NCBI GenBank assembly: GCA_001796495.1
Contig: MGMR01000005.1
Span: forward strand, 1-13,239
DNA: 13,239 bases
Direction: 5' to 3'
Source of the DNA: Chloroflexi bacterium RBG_13_51_18
GTDB taxonomy: Bacteria; Chloroflexota; Dehalococcoidia; Dehalococcoidales; RBG-16-60-22
Below, one piece after another: positions 5,916 to 13,167 of this stretch. A program made the position numbers and the translations under genes. A model generated the notes under the pieces. It saw only the letters and a program-made list of their open reading frames with translations, did not search any database and was not told the DNA's origin. Position 1 is the stretch's first letter, and every line of letters starts with the position of its first letter.

Positions 5916-7088
5916 ATGAAATTAGTAGTTGTCGGCCTGGGACAATGCGGCGGTAGAATTGCTGACGAGTTTGCCCGGCTTAATAGTAAAGCTAAAGCAC
6001 GGCGTGGTATGACCATTATTACCGGCTGTTTTGCGGTCAATACCGATGCCGCTGATTTGAGCGGACTTTCCAGCATCAGTAACGACCACCGCCACCGTAT
6101 TCTAATCGGCGCGCGCAAGACCGGCGGTCATGGGGTGGGAAAAATCAACGAACTGGGCGCCGAAATTGCCAAAGAAGATTCCGATAAAATTATTGAAAAT
6201 CTCCGCAATACCAAGAAATTTTTTGAAACTGACGCCTTCCTGCTTATCGCCGGGACAGCGGGCGGTACCGGCTCCGGCGCTATTTCTGTGGTTACCCAGC
6301 ACCTGAAAGAACGATATATCGATAAACCGATCTGGAACCTGCTGGTCCTCCCCTTCGAGCATGAAGAATCCACCGAAGAGCGGACCATGTTCAATGTAGC
6401 CACCTGCCTCAAATCCTGCTACTCGGTAGCCGATGCCGTTTTCCTGGTTGATAATCAAAGATACGTCAGGAAGGATTCTTCCCTCCAGTCCAACCTTTCC
6501 AAGATTAACAGCATGATAGCCGACCCGTTTTATAACCTCCTCTGCGCCGGTGAAGAGAAAAAGTCCAAGTATATCGGCGCCAAGCTACTCGATGCCGGCG
6601 ATATTATCCAGACCGTGGTCGGTTGGACCGTTATCGGCTACGGCAAGACCACCGCACCGCTGTTCAAACTGCCGCAGTTACGGAGCGATTTCCGCAAGAA
6701 GGGTGCTGAAATACAGAAAGGTATTCAAGCGATGGATGAAGCTATCAGCGAGCTATCGCTGAAATGCAATCCCGCCGATTCGCGCCGGGCTTTGTACCTG
6801 GTGTCCGGGCCGGCCAAGGAAATGAACATGGATATGGTTAAGGAAATCGGCGAATATATGAGAGATATCGCCCCGGAAGCCATCATCCGTAACGGCGATT
6901 ATCCACGTGAAAGAGGCGTGGTGGATGTTACCGTCCTCCTCTCCGAGCTTTCCAACGTGGAAAAGGTGAGGGACTACTATATCCGCTCCACCGACCTTAT
7001 CCCCGAGTTCAAGAAGCGACAGGAAGAGACCGAGGACAAGCTCAAAGCTCTGAATGACGTCTCCAAGGATATTCCCTCACTGCTATAA
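5916..7088 (+). CDS. CetZ-like tubulin/FtsZ-superfamily GTPase, paralogue 2
   Basis: A 390-residue paralogue of the product at 1556-2731 with the same architecture: GLGQCGG (7-13), AVNTD (40-44), signature GTAGGTGSG (113-121), T7-like LDAGDI with D226 and D229, and GDYP near residue 327-330. Both catalytic aspartates and the GTP loop are intact, so both copies should be active. Differences concentrate in the region around residues 24-39, around 52-59, around 242-262 and in the C-terminal linker (about 369-383), which are candidate surfaces for different partners. The linker here is more charged (EETEDKLKAL), yet the end KDIPSLL is identical to that of paralogue 1. GAGGTG four bases before the ATG gives good translation. 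It is followed by a strong terminator, so the gene is monocistronic. Paired tubulin homologues may co-polymerise or work as separate filaments; the sequence does not say which. Confidence 0.93.
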   Translation: MKLVVVGLGQCGGRIADEFARLNSKAKARRGMTIITGCFAVNTDAADLSGLSSISNDHRHRILIGARKTGGHGVGKINELGAEIAKEDSDKIIENLRNTKKFFETDAFLLIAGTAGGTGSGAISVVTQHLKERYIDKPIWNLLVLPFEHEESTEERTMFNVATCLKSCYSVADAVFLVDNQRYVRKDSSLQSNLSKINSMIADPFYNLLCAGEEKKSKYIGAKLLDAGDIIQTVVGWTVIGYGKTTAPLFKLPQLRSDFRKKGAEIQKGIQAMDEAISELSLKCNPADSRRALYLVSGPAKEMNMDMVKEIGEYMRDIAPEAIIRNGDYPRERGVVDVTVLLSELSNVEKVRDYYIRSTDLIPEFKKRQEETEDKLKALNDVSKDIPSLL

Positions 7089-7108
7089 AAGCTAGATAAA
7101 AAAGCATC

Positions 7109-7140
7109 AAAGGGGGGTATAAAAGCCCCCCTTTCCTTTT
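7109..7140 (+). terminator. Rho-independent terminator after second cetZ-like gene
   Basis: AAAGGGGGG (7109-7117), an 8-base loop and CCCCCCTTT (7126-7134) form a perfect 9-bp stem, followed by a T-rich tract CCTTTTCT. It closes the cetZ paralogue 2 transcript 20 bp after its stop and isolates it from dnaX. Confidence 0.88.
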
Positions 7141-7187
7141 CTCCCGCCATAAACTAAAAACTATCCGCTAATTACACCATTTTTCAC

Positions 7188-7216
7188 TTGGGTAATAACG
7201 CTTTTTAGGGTATAAT
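7188..7216 (+). promoter_or_regulatory. Promoter of dnaX-ybaB-recR operon, near-leaderless
   Basis: TTGGGT (7188-7193), a 17-base spacer and a perfect TATAAT (7211-7216) lie just before dnaX. The -10 ends only nine bases before the ATG at 7226, so transcription should start about two to three bases before the start codon. No Shine-Dalgarno sequence is present in between. Confidence 0.7.
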
Positions 7217-7225
7217 AAAGCCGTA

Positions 7226-8848
7226 ATGGCTTCTCAAGTTTTCTACCGCAAGTGGCGCCCGCAGCTTCTTTCTGAAGTCGTCGGGCAGGAGCATGTTACC
7301 AAGACCTTGCTCAATGCCCTCGCCAGCGAGCGCGTCTCCCATGCCTATCTCTTTTGCGGGCCCCGCGGCACCGGCAAGACCACCACCGCCCGGGCACTGG
7401 CTAAAGCCATCAACTGTCTGACCAACGGCAAGGGCGAACCATGCAATACCTGCGATATGTGCATGGGCATTGCCGAAGGCAGGGCTCTCGATGTTATCGA
7501 AGTGGATGCCGCCAGCAACACCGGCGTGGAGGATATCCGCAACCTGCGCGAAAAGGTCAATTACGCGCCCAACCAGGCCCGTAAAAAGGTCTATATCATC
7601 GATGAAGTCCACATGTTAAGCACCAGCGCCTCCAATGCCCTGCTCAAGACACTGGAAGAGCCACCCCCCCACGTAATCTTTATCCTGGCTACCACCGAAG
7701 TGCATAAACTCCTGCCGACTATCCTCTCGCGCTGCCAGCGTTTTGATTTCCACCGCCACACGCAGGCTAATACCGTGACAGAACTATCCAGGGTCTGTGA
7801 AGGCGAAGGCATCACCGCCGAGCCAGGGGCATTAAAACTGATCGCCAGGGCGGCTACCGGCAGCATGCGTGATGCCCTCAACCTGCTGCAGCAGCTGGTT
7901 ACCTTCTATGGTGATGACATCAAGCTCCATCACGCGCAGGCGCTCCTGGGCATTTCCGGCGACCAGCGCTCCCGGGAACTGGTCGATCATATTATCGATA
8001 AAGACACCGCCGCCGGAATCAACACCTTGAACGGCGTTAATAACGACGGACTCGACCTGCGGCAGTTCCATCGGGAAGTCATGGAATTTTTACGATTGCT
8101 CCTGCTGGTCAAGACCGGCTCCTCGACATCGCTCGAACTTACCGCCGATGATGTTAAAGAGCTTAAAGAACTGGCCGACAAAGCCACCCTGCCTCAAATA
8201 ATAAAAGCGGTTAAGCGTTTCGGGCAGCTTGAGCTTAACCTGGATAACTATTCAACCCTCCCCCTGGAGCTGGCAATAGTCGATGCCACCATGCCAGATG
8301 CAGACGTTAAAGAAGAGCCCGTCCATAAGGCACAACCCGAGCCTGTGTCAAAAAAGCCGCCGGTCGTTAAAGCAGCTCCACCAACTGCCGAACAAAAAAC
8401 GGTCCGTCCGGAGGAGAAAAAGACCCCCCAGACGCAGCCTCCAACGGCGTCAAAAGCCCCTGCCGCTGAAACACAACCTCCACCCCAGACTCCCAAAGCG
8501 GATGATACTCCTCTTACCGCCGGCAGCCCCATTGAACAGCTGCAGGGACAGTGGAGCAAGATGATTAATGAAGCGCCGGACGGCATGAGTAAGACCCCGG
8601 CGGCAGCGCTGCTGCGGAGCGCCCGGCCTAAAGAAATCGCGAATGACGTCCTGGTACTGTCCTTTAAATATCCCATGCACAAGGAAAATATGGAAAAACT
8701 GGAAAACCAGAAGATGGCCGAGAAAATCGTCAGCAGCTTTATGGGCCGTTCCTGCAAGGTTCGCTGCGTTTACGAACATGAGAATAATCACCTGGTCAAA
8801 GCTGCCTTAAAGATGGGCGCCCGGGTCATCGACGGGGAGGAAACATGA
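7226..8848 (+). CDS. dnaX: DNA polymerase III clamp-loader subunit tau (and possibly gamma)
   Basis: DnaX is the AAA+ motor of the clamp loader that opens the sliding clamp onto primed DNA. In 540 residues I see Walker A GPRGTGKT (45-52), the zinc-binding cysteines C64, C73, C76 and C79, Walker B IIDEVH (124-129), sensor 1 ATTE (155-158) and the SRC motif (168-170) with the arginine finger. Clamp-loader domain III ends near residue 355. A Lys/Pro/Gln-rich linker (about 360-430) then leads to a short C-terminal tau-type domain. The linker contains an in-frame A AAA AAG heptamer at 8350-8356. Slippage by -1 there would end translation at TAA 8368-8370 and give a 381-residue gamma-like form. The stop overlaps the ybaB start (ATGA). 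It is the first gene of a dnaX-ybaB-recR operon, an order common in bacteria. Confidence 0.97.
   Translation: MASQVFYRKWRPQLLSEVVGQEHVTKTLLNALASERVSHAYLFCGPRGTGKTTTARALAKAINCLTNGKGEPCNTCDMCMGIAEGRALDVIEVDAASNTGVEDIRNLREKVNYAPNQARKKVYIIDEVHMLSTSASNALLKTLEEPPPHVIFILATTEVHKLLPTILSRCQRFDFHRHTQANTVTELSRVCEGEGITAEPGALKLIARAATGSMRDALNLLQQLVTFYGDDIKLHHAQALLGISGDQRSRELVDHIIDKDTAAGINTLNGVNNDGLDLRQFHREVMEFLRLLLLVKTGSSTSLELTADDVKELKELADKATLPQIIKAVKRFGQLELNLDNYSTLPLELAIVDATMPDADVKEEPVHKAQPEPVSKKPPVVKAAPPTAEQKTVRPEEKKTPQTQPPTASKAPAAETQPPPQTPKADDTPLTAGSPIEQLQGQWSKMINEAPDGMSKTPAAALLRSARPKEIANDVLVLSFKYPMHKENMEKLENQKMAEKIVSSFMGRSCKVRCVYEHENNHLVKAALKMGARVIDGEET
8350..8356 (+). other. Candidate -1 ribosomal frameshift site in dnaX
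   Basis: The zero-frame codons TCA AAA AAG place the heptamer A AAA AAG in the register used by the Escherichia coli dnaX frameshift. After a -1 slip the ribosome reads GCC GCC GGT CGT and then TAA (8368-8370). I do not see a strong downstream stem-loop or a close upstream Shine-Dalgarno stimulator, so efficiency is uncertain. Confidence 0.5.
8834..8840 (+). promoter_or_regulatory. Ribosome binding site for ybaB
   Basis: GGGGAGG sits in the last codons of dnaX, four bases before the ATG at 8845. It supports that start and the coupled ATGA overlap. Confidence 0.7.
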
Positions 8849-9150
8849 ACAAGTTTATGATGCAGCAGGCACAGAAACTCCAAGCGCAGCTTTTAAAAGC
8901 GCAGGAAGAGCTGGCCAATCTTAATGTGGAAGCCAGTTCCGGCGGCGGCATGGTAACCGTCGTGATGAACGGTCAGATGCATATACAGTCGGTAAAAATC
9001 TCCAAAGAAGTCGTCAACCCGGAAGAAGTGGAAATGCTCGAAGACCTGGTGCTGACCGCCGTAAAAGAAGCGCAGGCTAAAGCGCAGGAAGCCGCCGCGC
9101 AAAAGATGGGCGGCCTTACCGGCGGACTGAAAATACCCGGCTTAATGTAG
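8845..9150 (+). CDS. ybaB: YbaB/EbfC family nucleoid-associated protein
   Basis: A 101-residue DNA-binding protein of the YbaB/EbfC family. These form small dimers that bind DNA and are encoded between dnaX and recR in many bacteria. The usual layout is visible: an N-terminal helix rich in Gln/Ala/Lys (about 3-25), the strand segment VEASSGGGMVTVVMNG (about 28-43) with QSVKIS following, then a long C-terminal helix and a Gly-rich end (MGGLTGGLKIPGLM). Length matches the family. It overlaps dnaX by four bases (ATGA) and lies 11 bases before recR, so all three should be cotranscribed. A link to replication or repair is suggested by this conserved neighbourhood; the exact function is still debated for the family. 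Confidence 0.95.
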   Translation: MNKFMMQQAQKLQAQLLKAQEELANLNVEASSGGGMVTVVMNGQMHIQSVKISKEVVNPEEVEMLEDLVLTAVKEAQAKAQEAAAQKMGGLTGGLKIPGLM

Positions 9151-9156
9151 AAGGAG
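9151..9156 (+). promoter_or_regulatory. Ribosome binding site deciding recR GTG start
   Basis: AAGGAG starts immediately after the ybaB stop and lies five bases before the GTG at 9162, which supports GTG as the recR start. Confidence 0.75.
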
Positions 9157-9161
9157 TATCA

Positions 9162-9779
9162 GTGTCGAAACAGGAACCCATTACCCCCGCCAGCGACGCC
9201 ATCGGCAGGCTCGTTCAGGAGTTCAGCAAGCTGCCCGGCATCGGGCCCAAGAGCGCCCAGCGCATTACCTTCCACCTCCTCCGCTCCCCGGAAGAAAAAG
9301 CTAATGACCTCGCCGAGGCTCTGGTATCTTTGAAACAGCGCGTCAACCTCTGCTCCATCTGCTGCAATGTTACAGAGACCGACCCCTGCCCTATCTGCCG
9401 CAACAGCCAGCGCGATATTTCGCAGGTTTGCATCGTAGAACAGCCGCAGGATATCCTGGCTTTAGAGCACACCGGTGTTTATAAAGGACTCTACCACGTC
9501 CTCCACGGCGCTATCTCCCCCACCGAGGGCGTCGGCGCTGATGACATCCGCACCAAAGAACTACTCGCACGACTCCAGAACCATACGGTACAAGAGGTCA
9601 TACTCGCTACCAACACCAACATGGAAGGCGAGCAGACCGCCATGTACCTTTCCCGCATTATCACCCCCCTCAACATCAAAGTTACCCGCCTTGCCCGCGG
9701 CTTGCCCTTCGGCACCGAGCTTGAGTACGCCGACGATGTTACCCTTACCAGAGCTCTAGAGGGAAGGCAGGAGTATTAA
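9162..9779 (+). CDS. recR: Recombination mediator protein RecR
   Basis: RecR works with RecO (and RecF) to load RecA onto SSB-coated gapped DNA. In 205 residues the family layout is complete: a helix-hairpin-helix around LPGIGPKSAQR (24-34), a four-cysteine zinc site (C64, C67, C76, C79), and a Toprim domain starting near VCIVEQPQDI (89-98) and containing LATNTNMEGEQTA (148-160). The C-terminal segment includes RLARGLPFGTELEYAD (176-191). Size is normal for the family. The GTG start is supported by AAGGAG directly upstream. It is the last gene of the dnaX operon. Its functional partner recO is encoded about 1.35 kb downstream in the next transcription unit. Confidence 0.97.
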   Translation: MSKQEPITPASDAIGRLVQEFSKLPGIGPKSAQRITFHLLRSPEEKANDLAEALVSLKQRVNLCSICCNVTETDPCPICRNSQRDISQVCIVEQPQDILALEHTGVYKGLYHVLHGAISPTEGVGADDIRTKELLARLQNHTVQEVILATNTNMEGEQTAMYLSRIITPLNIKVTRLARGLPFGTELEYADDVTLTRALEGRQEY

Positions 9780-9793
9780 AGCATCCCCCTGCT

Positions 9794-9822
9794 TTGACTT
9801 GCCCCAACCGTTACGTTAATAT
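9794..9822 (+). promoter_or_regulatory. Promoter of methyltransferase-HAD-recO operon
   Basis: TTGACT (9794-9799), a 17-base spacer and TAATAT (9817-9822) lie in the 69-bp gap after recR. A small hairpin AAAGCA/TGCTTT (9778-9795) overlaps the -35; it lacks a T tract and is probably not a terminator. The promoter would let recO be expressed apart from recR. Confidence 0.6.
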
Positions 9823-9831
9823 CAAATCGAC

Positions 9832-9840
9832 AGGGAGGGG
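9832..9840 (+). promoter_or_regulatory. Ribosome binding site deciding methyltransferase TTG start
   Basis: AGGGAGGGG lies eight bases before the TTG at 9849. No in-frame ATG or GTG fits the protein as well, so TTG is taken as the start. Confidence 0.65.
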
Positions 9841-9848
9841 CAATTATT

Positions 9849-10421
9849 TTGACTCATTACCACGGCGGCTTACTGCCGTTTGACGACCCCGAGAGGAGAA
9901 AGTGGCAGGACCCTGAAGCTATACTCTCTGAAATCGGTCTGAAGCAGGGACTTACTTTCGCCGATATCGGTTGCGGCGGCGGATTTTTCACCCTGCCGGC
10001 CGCCCGGATAGTTGGTAACAAGGGCAAAGTCTTCGGTCTGGACGCCAAACCAGCGTCTATAGCCGCCCTTAAAGAGCAGGCGGCAAAAGAAGACTTAAAA
10101 AATCTTTACCTGACCTCCGGCCGCGCCGAAGAAACAATTATCTGCCACCGTTGCGCCGATATCGTCTTTTTCGGGATAGCCCTCCATGATTTTCAAGACC
10201 CTTCTAAGGTCCTCCAAAACACCAGGAATATTATCAAACTCGACGGCAAACTGGTCAATCTAGACTGGAAAAAAGAGGAGATGGTTTACGGGCCTCCCCT
10301 GAACATCCGTTTCGACGTAAAGAAGGCGTCACGCCTCATTGAAAATGCCGGGTTCACCATCGAGTCCGTAAAAGACAGCGGTCTTTACCATTACCTGATA
10401 ACGGCAAGACTGGCAGATTGA
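9849..10421 (+). CDS. Class I SAM-dependent methyltransferase, substrate unknown
   Basis: A 190-residue single-domain methyltransferase. Motif I FADIGCGGGFF (37-47) is the glycine-rich SAM loop, D65 in VFGLDAK is the expected ribose-binding acid, and the segment around DIVFFGIALHDF corresponds to motif IV. It resembles the UbiE/ArsM-like methyltransferase_11 type in general layout, but no substrate-specific residues are recognisable, for example no arsenic-binding Cys set. The N-terminus HYHGGLLPFDDPERRKWQDP is found in small uncharacterised methyltransferases of this type as far as I recall. The TTG start is supported by a strong Shine-Dalgarno sequence. The gene leads an apparent operon with a HAD hydrolase and recO and has its own promoter. 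It overlaps the in-frame upstream extension of the HAD gene by four bases if that gene starts at TTG 10418. Confidence 0.88.
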   Translation: MTHYHGGLLPFDDPERRKWQDPEAILSEIGLKQGLTFADIGCGGGFFTLPAARIVGNKGKVFGLDAKPASIAALKEQAAKEDLKNLYLTSGRAEETIICHRCADIVFFGIALHDFQDPSKVLQNTRNIIKLDGKLVNLDWKKEEMVYGPPLNIRFDVKKASRLIENAGFTIESVKDSGLYHYLITARLAD

Positions 10422-10423
10422 AC

Positions 10424-11116
10424 ATGGATAAAATTACAGACATCAAGGCTATTTCCTTCGATGGCGACCAGACCCTCTGGGACTTTCAAAAAGTCATGCG
10501 TCACTCCCTCGGTTATGTAATGTTAGAGTTGGAAAAGACTGACCCCGTCGCTGCATCCAGGCTCGATATCAATAAAATGATAGAAATCAGGGACAGAGTT
10601 ACGAGAGAATTGAGTGGAAAATTCACTCATCTTGAGACTCTCCGCCTTGAAGCCTTTAAGCAAACTTTGAGAGACGTTGGCCGCCCTGATGATACCCTGG
10701 CAACTAGGCTCAATGAAGTCTATCTTAAACACCGCTTTGAGGATATCGAGCTTTACGATGATGTTTTGCCCACGCTGCAAACGTTGAAAAAGAAGTATGC
10801 CCTGGGACTCCTGTCCAACGGCAATAGCTACCCGGAACGCTGCGGATTAGATAATATTTTCAGGTTCGTTGTTTTCGCTCAAGACTGCGGGGTGGAGAAG
10901 CCTGCTCCGGAGTTCTATCGCATCGCCGTGGAAAAAAGCGGCTTTAAAAAAGAAGAGTTGCTGCATGTCGGCGATTCTTTAGAAAATGATGCTATCGGAG
11001 CAAACAATGCTGGTATCAGGTCTGTCTGGCTTAACCGGCAGCCATCGCTCCTCGAACCTCATGCTAAAATAGACTACGAAATTCGTACTCTGACGGAACT
11101 GCTGGAATTTCTTTAA
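10424..11116 (+). CDS. HAD-superfamily hydrolase (phosphatase-like)
   Basis: A 230-residue haloacid dehalogenase superfamily protein, most likely a phosphatase of small phosphorylated metabolites. All four HAD motifs are visible: motif I FDGDQTLWD with nucleophile D13 and acid/base D15, motif II Ser131 in LLSNGN, motif III Lys159 in EKPAPEF, and motif IV VGDSLENDA (182-190) with the Mg-binding aspartates. The helical cap between residues 20 and 110 places it in subfamily I. Motif I has Gln where most members have Gly (DxDGT). I chose ATG 10424. TTG 10418, overlapping the methyltransferase stop as TTGA, would add two residues and is possible; neither has a clear Shine-Dalgarno sequence. It lies 12 bases before recO. 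The substrate cannot be told from sequence. Confidence 0.9.
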   Translation: MDKITDIKAISFDGDQTLWDFQKVMRHSLGYVMLELEKTDPVAASRLDINKMIEIRDRVTRELSGKFTHLETLRLEAFKQTLRDVGRPDDTLATRLNEVYLKHRFEDIELYDDVLPTLQTLKKKYALGLLSNGNSYPERCGLDNIFRFVVFAQDCGVEKPAPEFYRIAVEKSGFKKEELLHVGDSLENDAIGANNAGIRSVWLNRQPSLLEPHAKIDYEIRTLTELLEFL

Positions 11117-11128
11117 TAGGTAATATCA

Positions 11129-11914
11129 ATGTCAGACCCGCGTGAATATCAAACAGAAGCCGTCGTCATTAAAAAGACGAAGCTCGGCGAGGCAGATTCC
11201 ATCCTGACCTTATTTACCCCCCGCCTCGGCAAGATTCAGGGTTTCGCCAAGAGCCTGCGCAAGCCTAAAAGTAAAATGGCGGGCCACCTTGAACTACTCA
11301 CCCACAGCACCGTGTCTTTCTCCCGTGGCCGCGGGAATATCGATACAATCGTCGGCGCGCAGACCGTTAATACTTTCCTGCCGATAAAAAACGACCTCTG
11401 GCTAACGTCCTGCGGGCTTTACGTTTCCGAGCTTATCCACCAGTTCACCGCCGAGCATCAAGCGAATTTCGGACTCTTTAGGCTTTTGGTGGATACCCTT
11501 GACCGACTCTGCCGGGCCGAAAATAAGGAGCTTGTCCTGCGCTGCTTCGAGTTGCACATGCTGGAAAGCGCCGGCTACCGTCCCCAACTAAGAGAATGTG
11601 TTGTCTGCCACAAAACGCTGGAGCAAACCAATAACTACTTTAGCCCTGCGGCCGGCGGTATGCTCTGCCCCAACTGCTCCACCAGCCAGCCGTTCGCCTA
11701 TACCCTCTCCGTTAACGCCCAGAAAGTCCTCCGGCTCTTACAGGGTGAGGACTTTTCCGCCGCCACCCGCGTCAAAGTCGATACAACGCTCGGGCGGGAA
11801 ATAGAAAACGCCATCGGCGGCTACCTGAAATACCTGTTGGAAAAAGACATCAAATCCGCCACCTGGCTGGATACTTTAAGAGAACAGCGATTGCACTTTA
11901 AGCAAACGCCTTAA
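11129..11914 (+). CDS. recO: DNA repair protein RecO
   Basis: RecO binds SSB and, with RecR, helps RecA replace SSB on single-stranded gaps; it also anneals complementary strands. In 261 residues the N-terminal OB fold is shown by EAVVIKKTKLGEADSILTLFT (starting at residue 10) and GKIQGFAKSLRKPKSK (34-49). A helical domain follows, with a four-cysteine zinc motif made of C157, C160, C180 and C183 (CVVC...CPNC), as in many RecO proteins. Size fits the family. The ATG at 11129 has only a weak AGG upstream, so translation may be coupled to the HAD gene, whose stop is 12 bases away. It ends 14 bp from the convergent serS. Confidence 0.95.
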   Translation: MSDPREYQTEAVVIKKTKLGEADSILTLFTPRLGKIQGFAKSLRKPKSKMAGHLELLTHSTVSFSRGRGNIDTIVGAQTVNTFLPIKNDLWLTSCGLYVSELIHQFTAEHQANFGLFRLLVDTLDRLCRAENKELVLRCFELHMLESAGYRPQLRECVVCHKTLEQTNNYFSPAAGGMLCPNCSTSQPFAYTLSVNAQKVLRLLQGEDFSAATRVKVDTTLGREIENAIGGYLKYLLEKDIKSATWLDTLREQRLHFKQTP

Positions 11915-11924
11915 AATCAAGGCG
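11907..11924. terminator. Weak hairpin between convergent recO and serS
   Basis: CGCCTT (11907-11912), loop AAAATC and AAGGCG (11919-11924) form a perfect 6-bp stem overlapping the recO stop. No clear T tract follows on either strand, so its role as a shared terminator is only possible. Confidence 0.3.
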
Positions 11925-11928
11925 AGCC

Positions 11929-13167
11929 TTACTTTATTACCTTTGCCCCGACATAAGACTGCAAGACTTCCGGCACGTTGATTGAACCGTCGGCCTGCTG
12001 GTTGTTCTCCATGACGGCAATCATTATCCTCGGCAATGCCAGCCCCGACCCGTTAAGCGTATGCACGAACTGCGGCTTGGCATTCGGTTCAGGGCGGTAG
12101 CGTACGTTGGCCCGCCGCGCCTGGAAGTCCCCGCAGTTGGAACAGGAGCTTACCTCCAGCCATTCCCCGCAGCCAGGCGCCCACACATCGATGTCATACG
12201 ACTTAATCGACGTGAAACCGAGGTCGCCAGTGCAAAGCTTGCGGATGCGGTAGGCCAGTCCCAGCTTTTGGCAAACGTCCTCGGCGTCACGGGTAAGTTT
12301 TTCCAGTTCGTCGTTAGAAGTTTCCGGCATAACGAATTTATACAGCTCCACCTTGTCGAACTGATGCCCCCGCTTAATACCCCGGGTATCTTTACCGGCG
12401 GACATCTTCTCGCGGCGGAAGCAGGCGGTATAGGCGCAGTAGTAAAGCGGCAGTTCTTCGGCGGTGAGTATTTCATCCCGGTGCAGGTTGGTTAGCGGTA
12501 TTTCCGCTGTCCCCACGAACCAGTAGTCTTCCTCAGCGTCATGATAGATATTTTCCGCGAACTTGGGCAGCTGCCCTGCCCCCACCATACACTCCCTTTT
12601 CACCATGTAGGGCGGATAAATTTCGCTATAACCGTGCTCTCTTGTATGCAGGTCGAGGAAAAAGGTTATCAGAGCGCGCTGCAGTCTGGCGCCCATTCCC
12701 TTGAGAATATAAAAGCGGGAACCGGAAAGCTTTACCCCCCGCTCGAAGTCGATAATTTTCAGGTTTTCGCCCAGTGTCCAGTGCGGCAAGGGTGAAAAAT
12801 CCAGCTTTTTAGGTTCACCCCAGGTACGCACAGTGACGTTTTCGCTGTCATCTTTTCCTATGGGCACATCTGGTTGGGGGATATTTGGTATCTGGAGGAG
12901 TAGCTCTTCAAGCTGCCTGTCTATCTTGTTTACTTCTTCTTCCAGCGTCTGTATTTCGGTGCGGAGGGCGCGGCCTCTTTCCTGGGCTTTTTCTCTTTCT
13001 TTAGAGATAACCTTTCTTTCCTGCCGCAGCGCGTCCAGCTTTACGATGTTCCGGCGGCGCTCCGCATCCAGGCGCAGGACTTCATCAATCGGCGCGCTGT
13101 CATGACGGTTTTCTATCGCATTTTTTACGAGGTCAGGATTTTCTCTGATTAATTTAATATCTAACAT
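11929..13167 (-). CDS. serS: Seryl-tRNA synthetase
   Basis: SerS charges tRNA-Ser (and tRNA-Sec where present) with serine. The 412-residue product shows the family's N-terminal tRNA-binding coiled-coil arm (about residues 28-95), followed by a class II catalytic core. That core contains GAGQLPKF (196-203), the serine-binding TAEIPLTN (220-227), motif 2 from CFRRE to GHQFDKVE (249-274) including SAGKDTRG, and motif 3 NGSGLALPRIMIAVMEN (372-388). The variant LALPR in motif 3 and RREKM in motif 2 differ from the more usual LAVGR and RSEAG, but key arginines R251, R262 and R380 are kept. The initiator Met begins the expected LDIKLIRENPD family N-terminus. The Shine-Dalgarno sequence is weak. It is transcribed toward recO, and its promoter lies in or beyond the 72 bp at the window edge. 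Confidence 0.97.
   Translation of the reverse strand: MLDIKLIRENPDLVKNAIENRHDSAPIDEVLRLDAERRRNIVKLDALRQERKVISKEREKAQERGRALRTEIQTLEEEVNKIDRQLEELLLQIPNIPQPDVPIGKDDSENVTVRTWGEPKKLDFSPLPHWTLGENLKIIDFERGVKLSGSRFYILKGMGARLQRALITFFLDLHTREHGYSEIYPPYMVKRECMVGAGQLPKFAENIYHDAEEDYWFVGTAEIPLTNLHRDEILTAEELPLYYCAYTACFRREKMSAGKDTRGIKRGHQFDKVELYKFVMPETSNDELEKLTRDAEDVCQKLGLAYRIRKLCTGDLGFTSIKSYDIDVWAPGCGEWLEVSSCSNCGDFQARRANVRYRPEPNAKPQFVHTLNGSGLALPRIMIAVMENNQQADGSINVPEVLQSYVGAKVIK

Noticed and set aside
8394..8399. Second six-A run in dnaX as a frameshift site
   Set aside because: The codons there are CAA AAA ACG, which do not put an X XXY YYZ heptamer in register. The upstream A AAA AAG is the better candidate.
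8248..8757. Minus-strand 169-codon frame opposite dnaX
   Set aside because: It is antisense to the Pro/Lys/Gln-rich dnaX linker and tau domain, with no recognisable motif or start signal.
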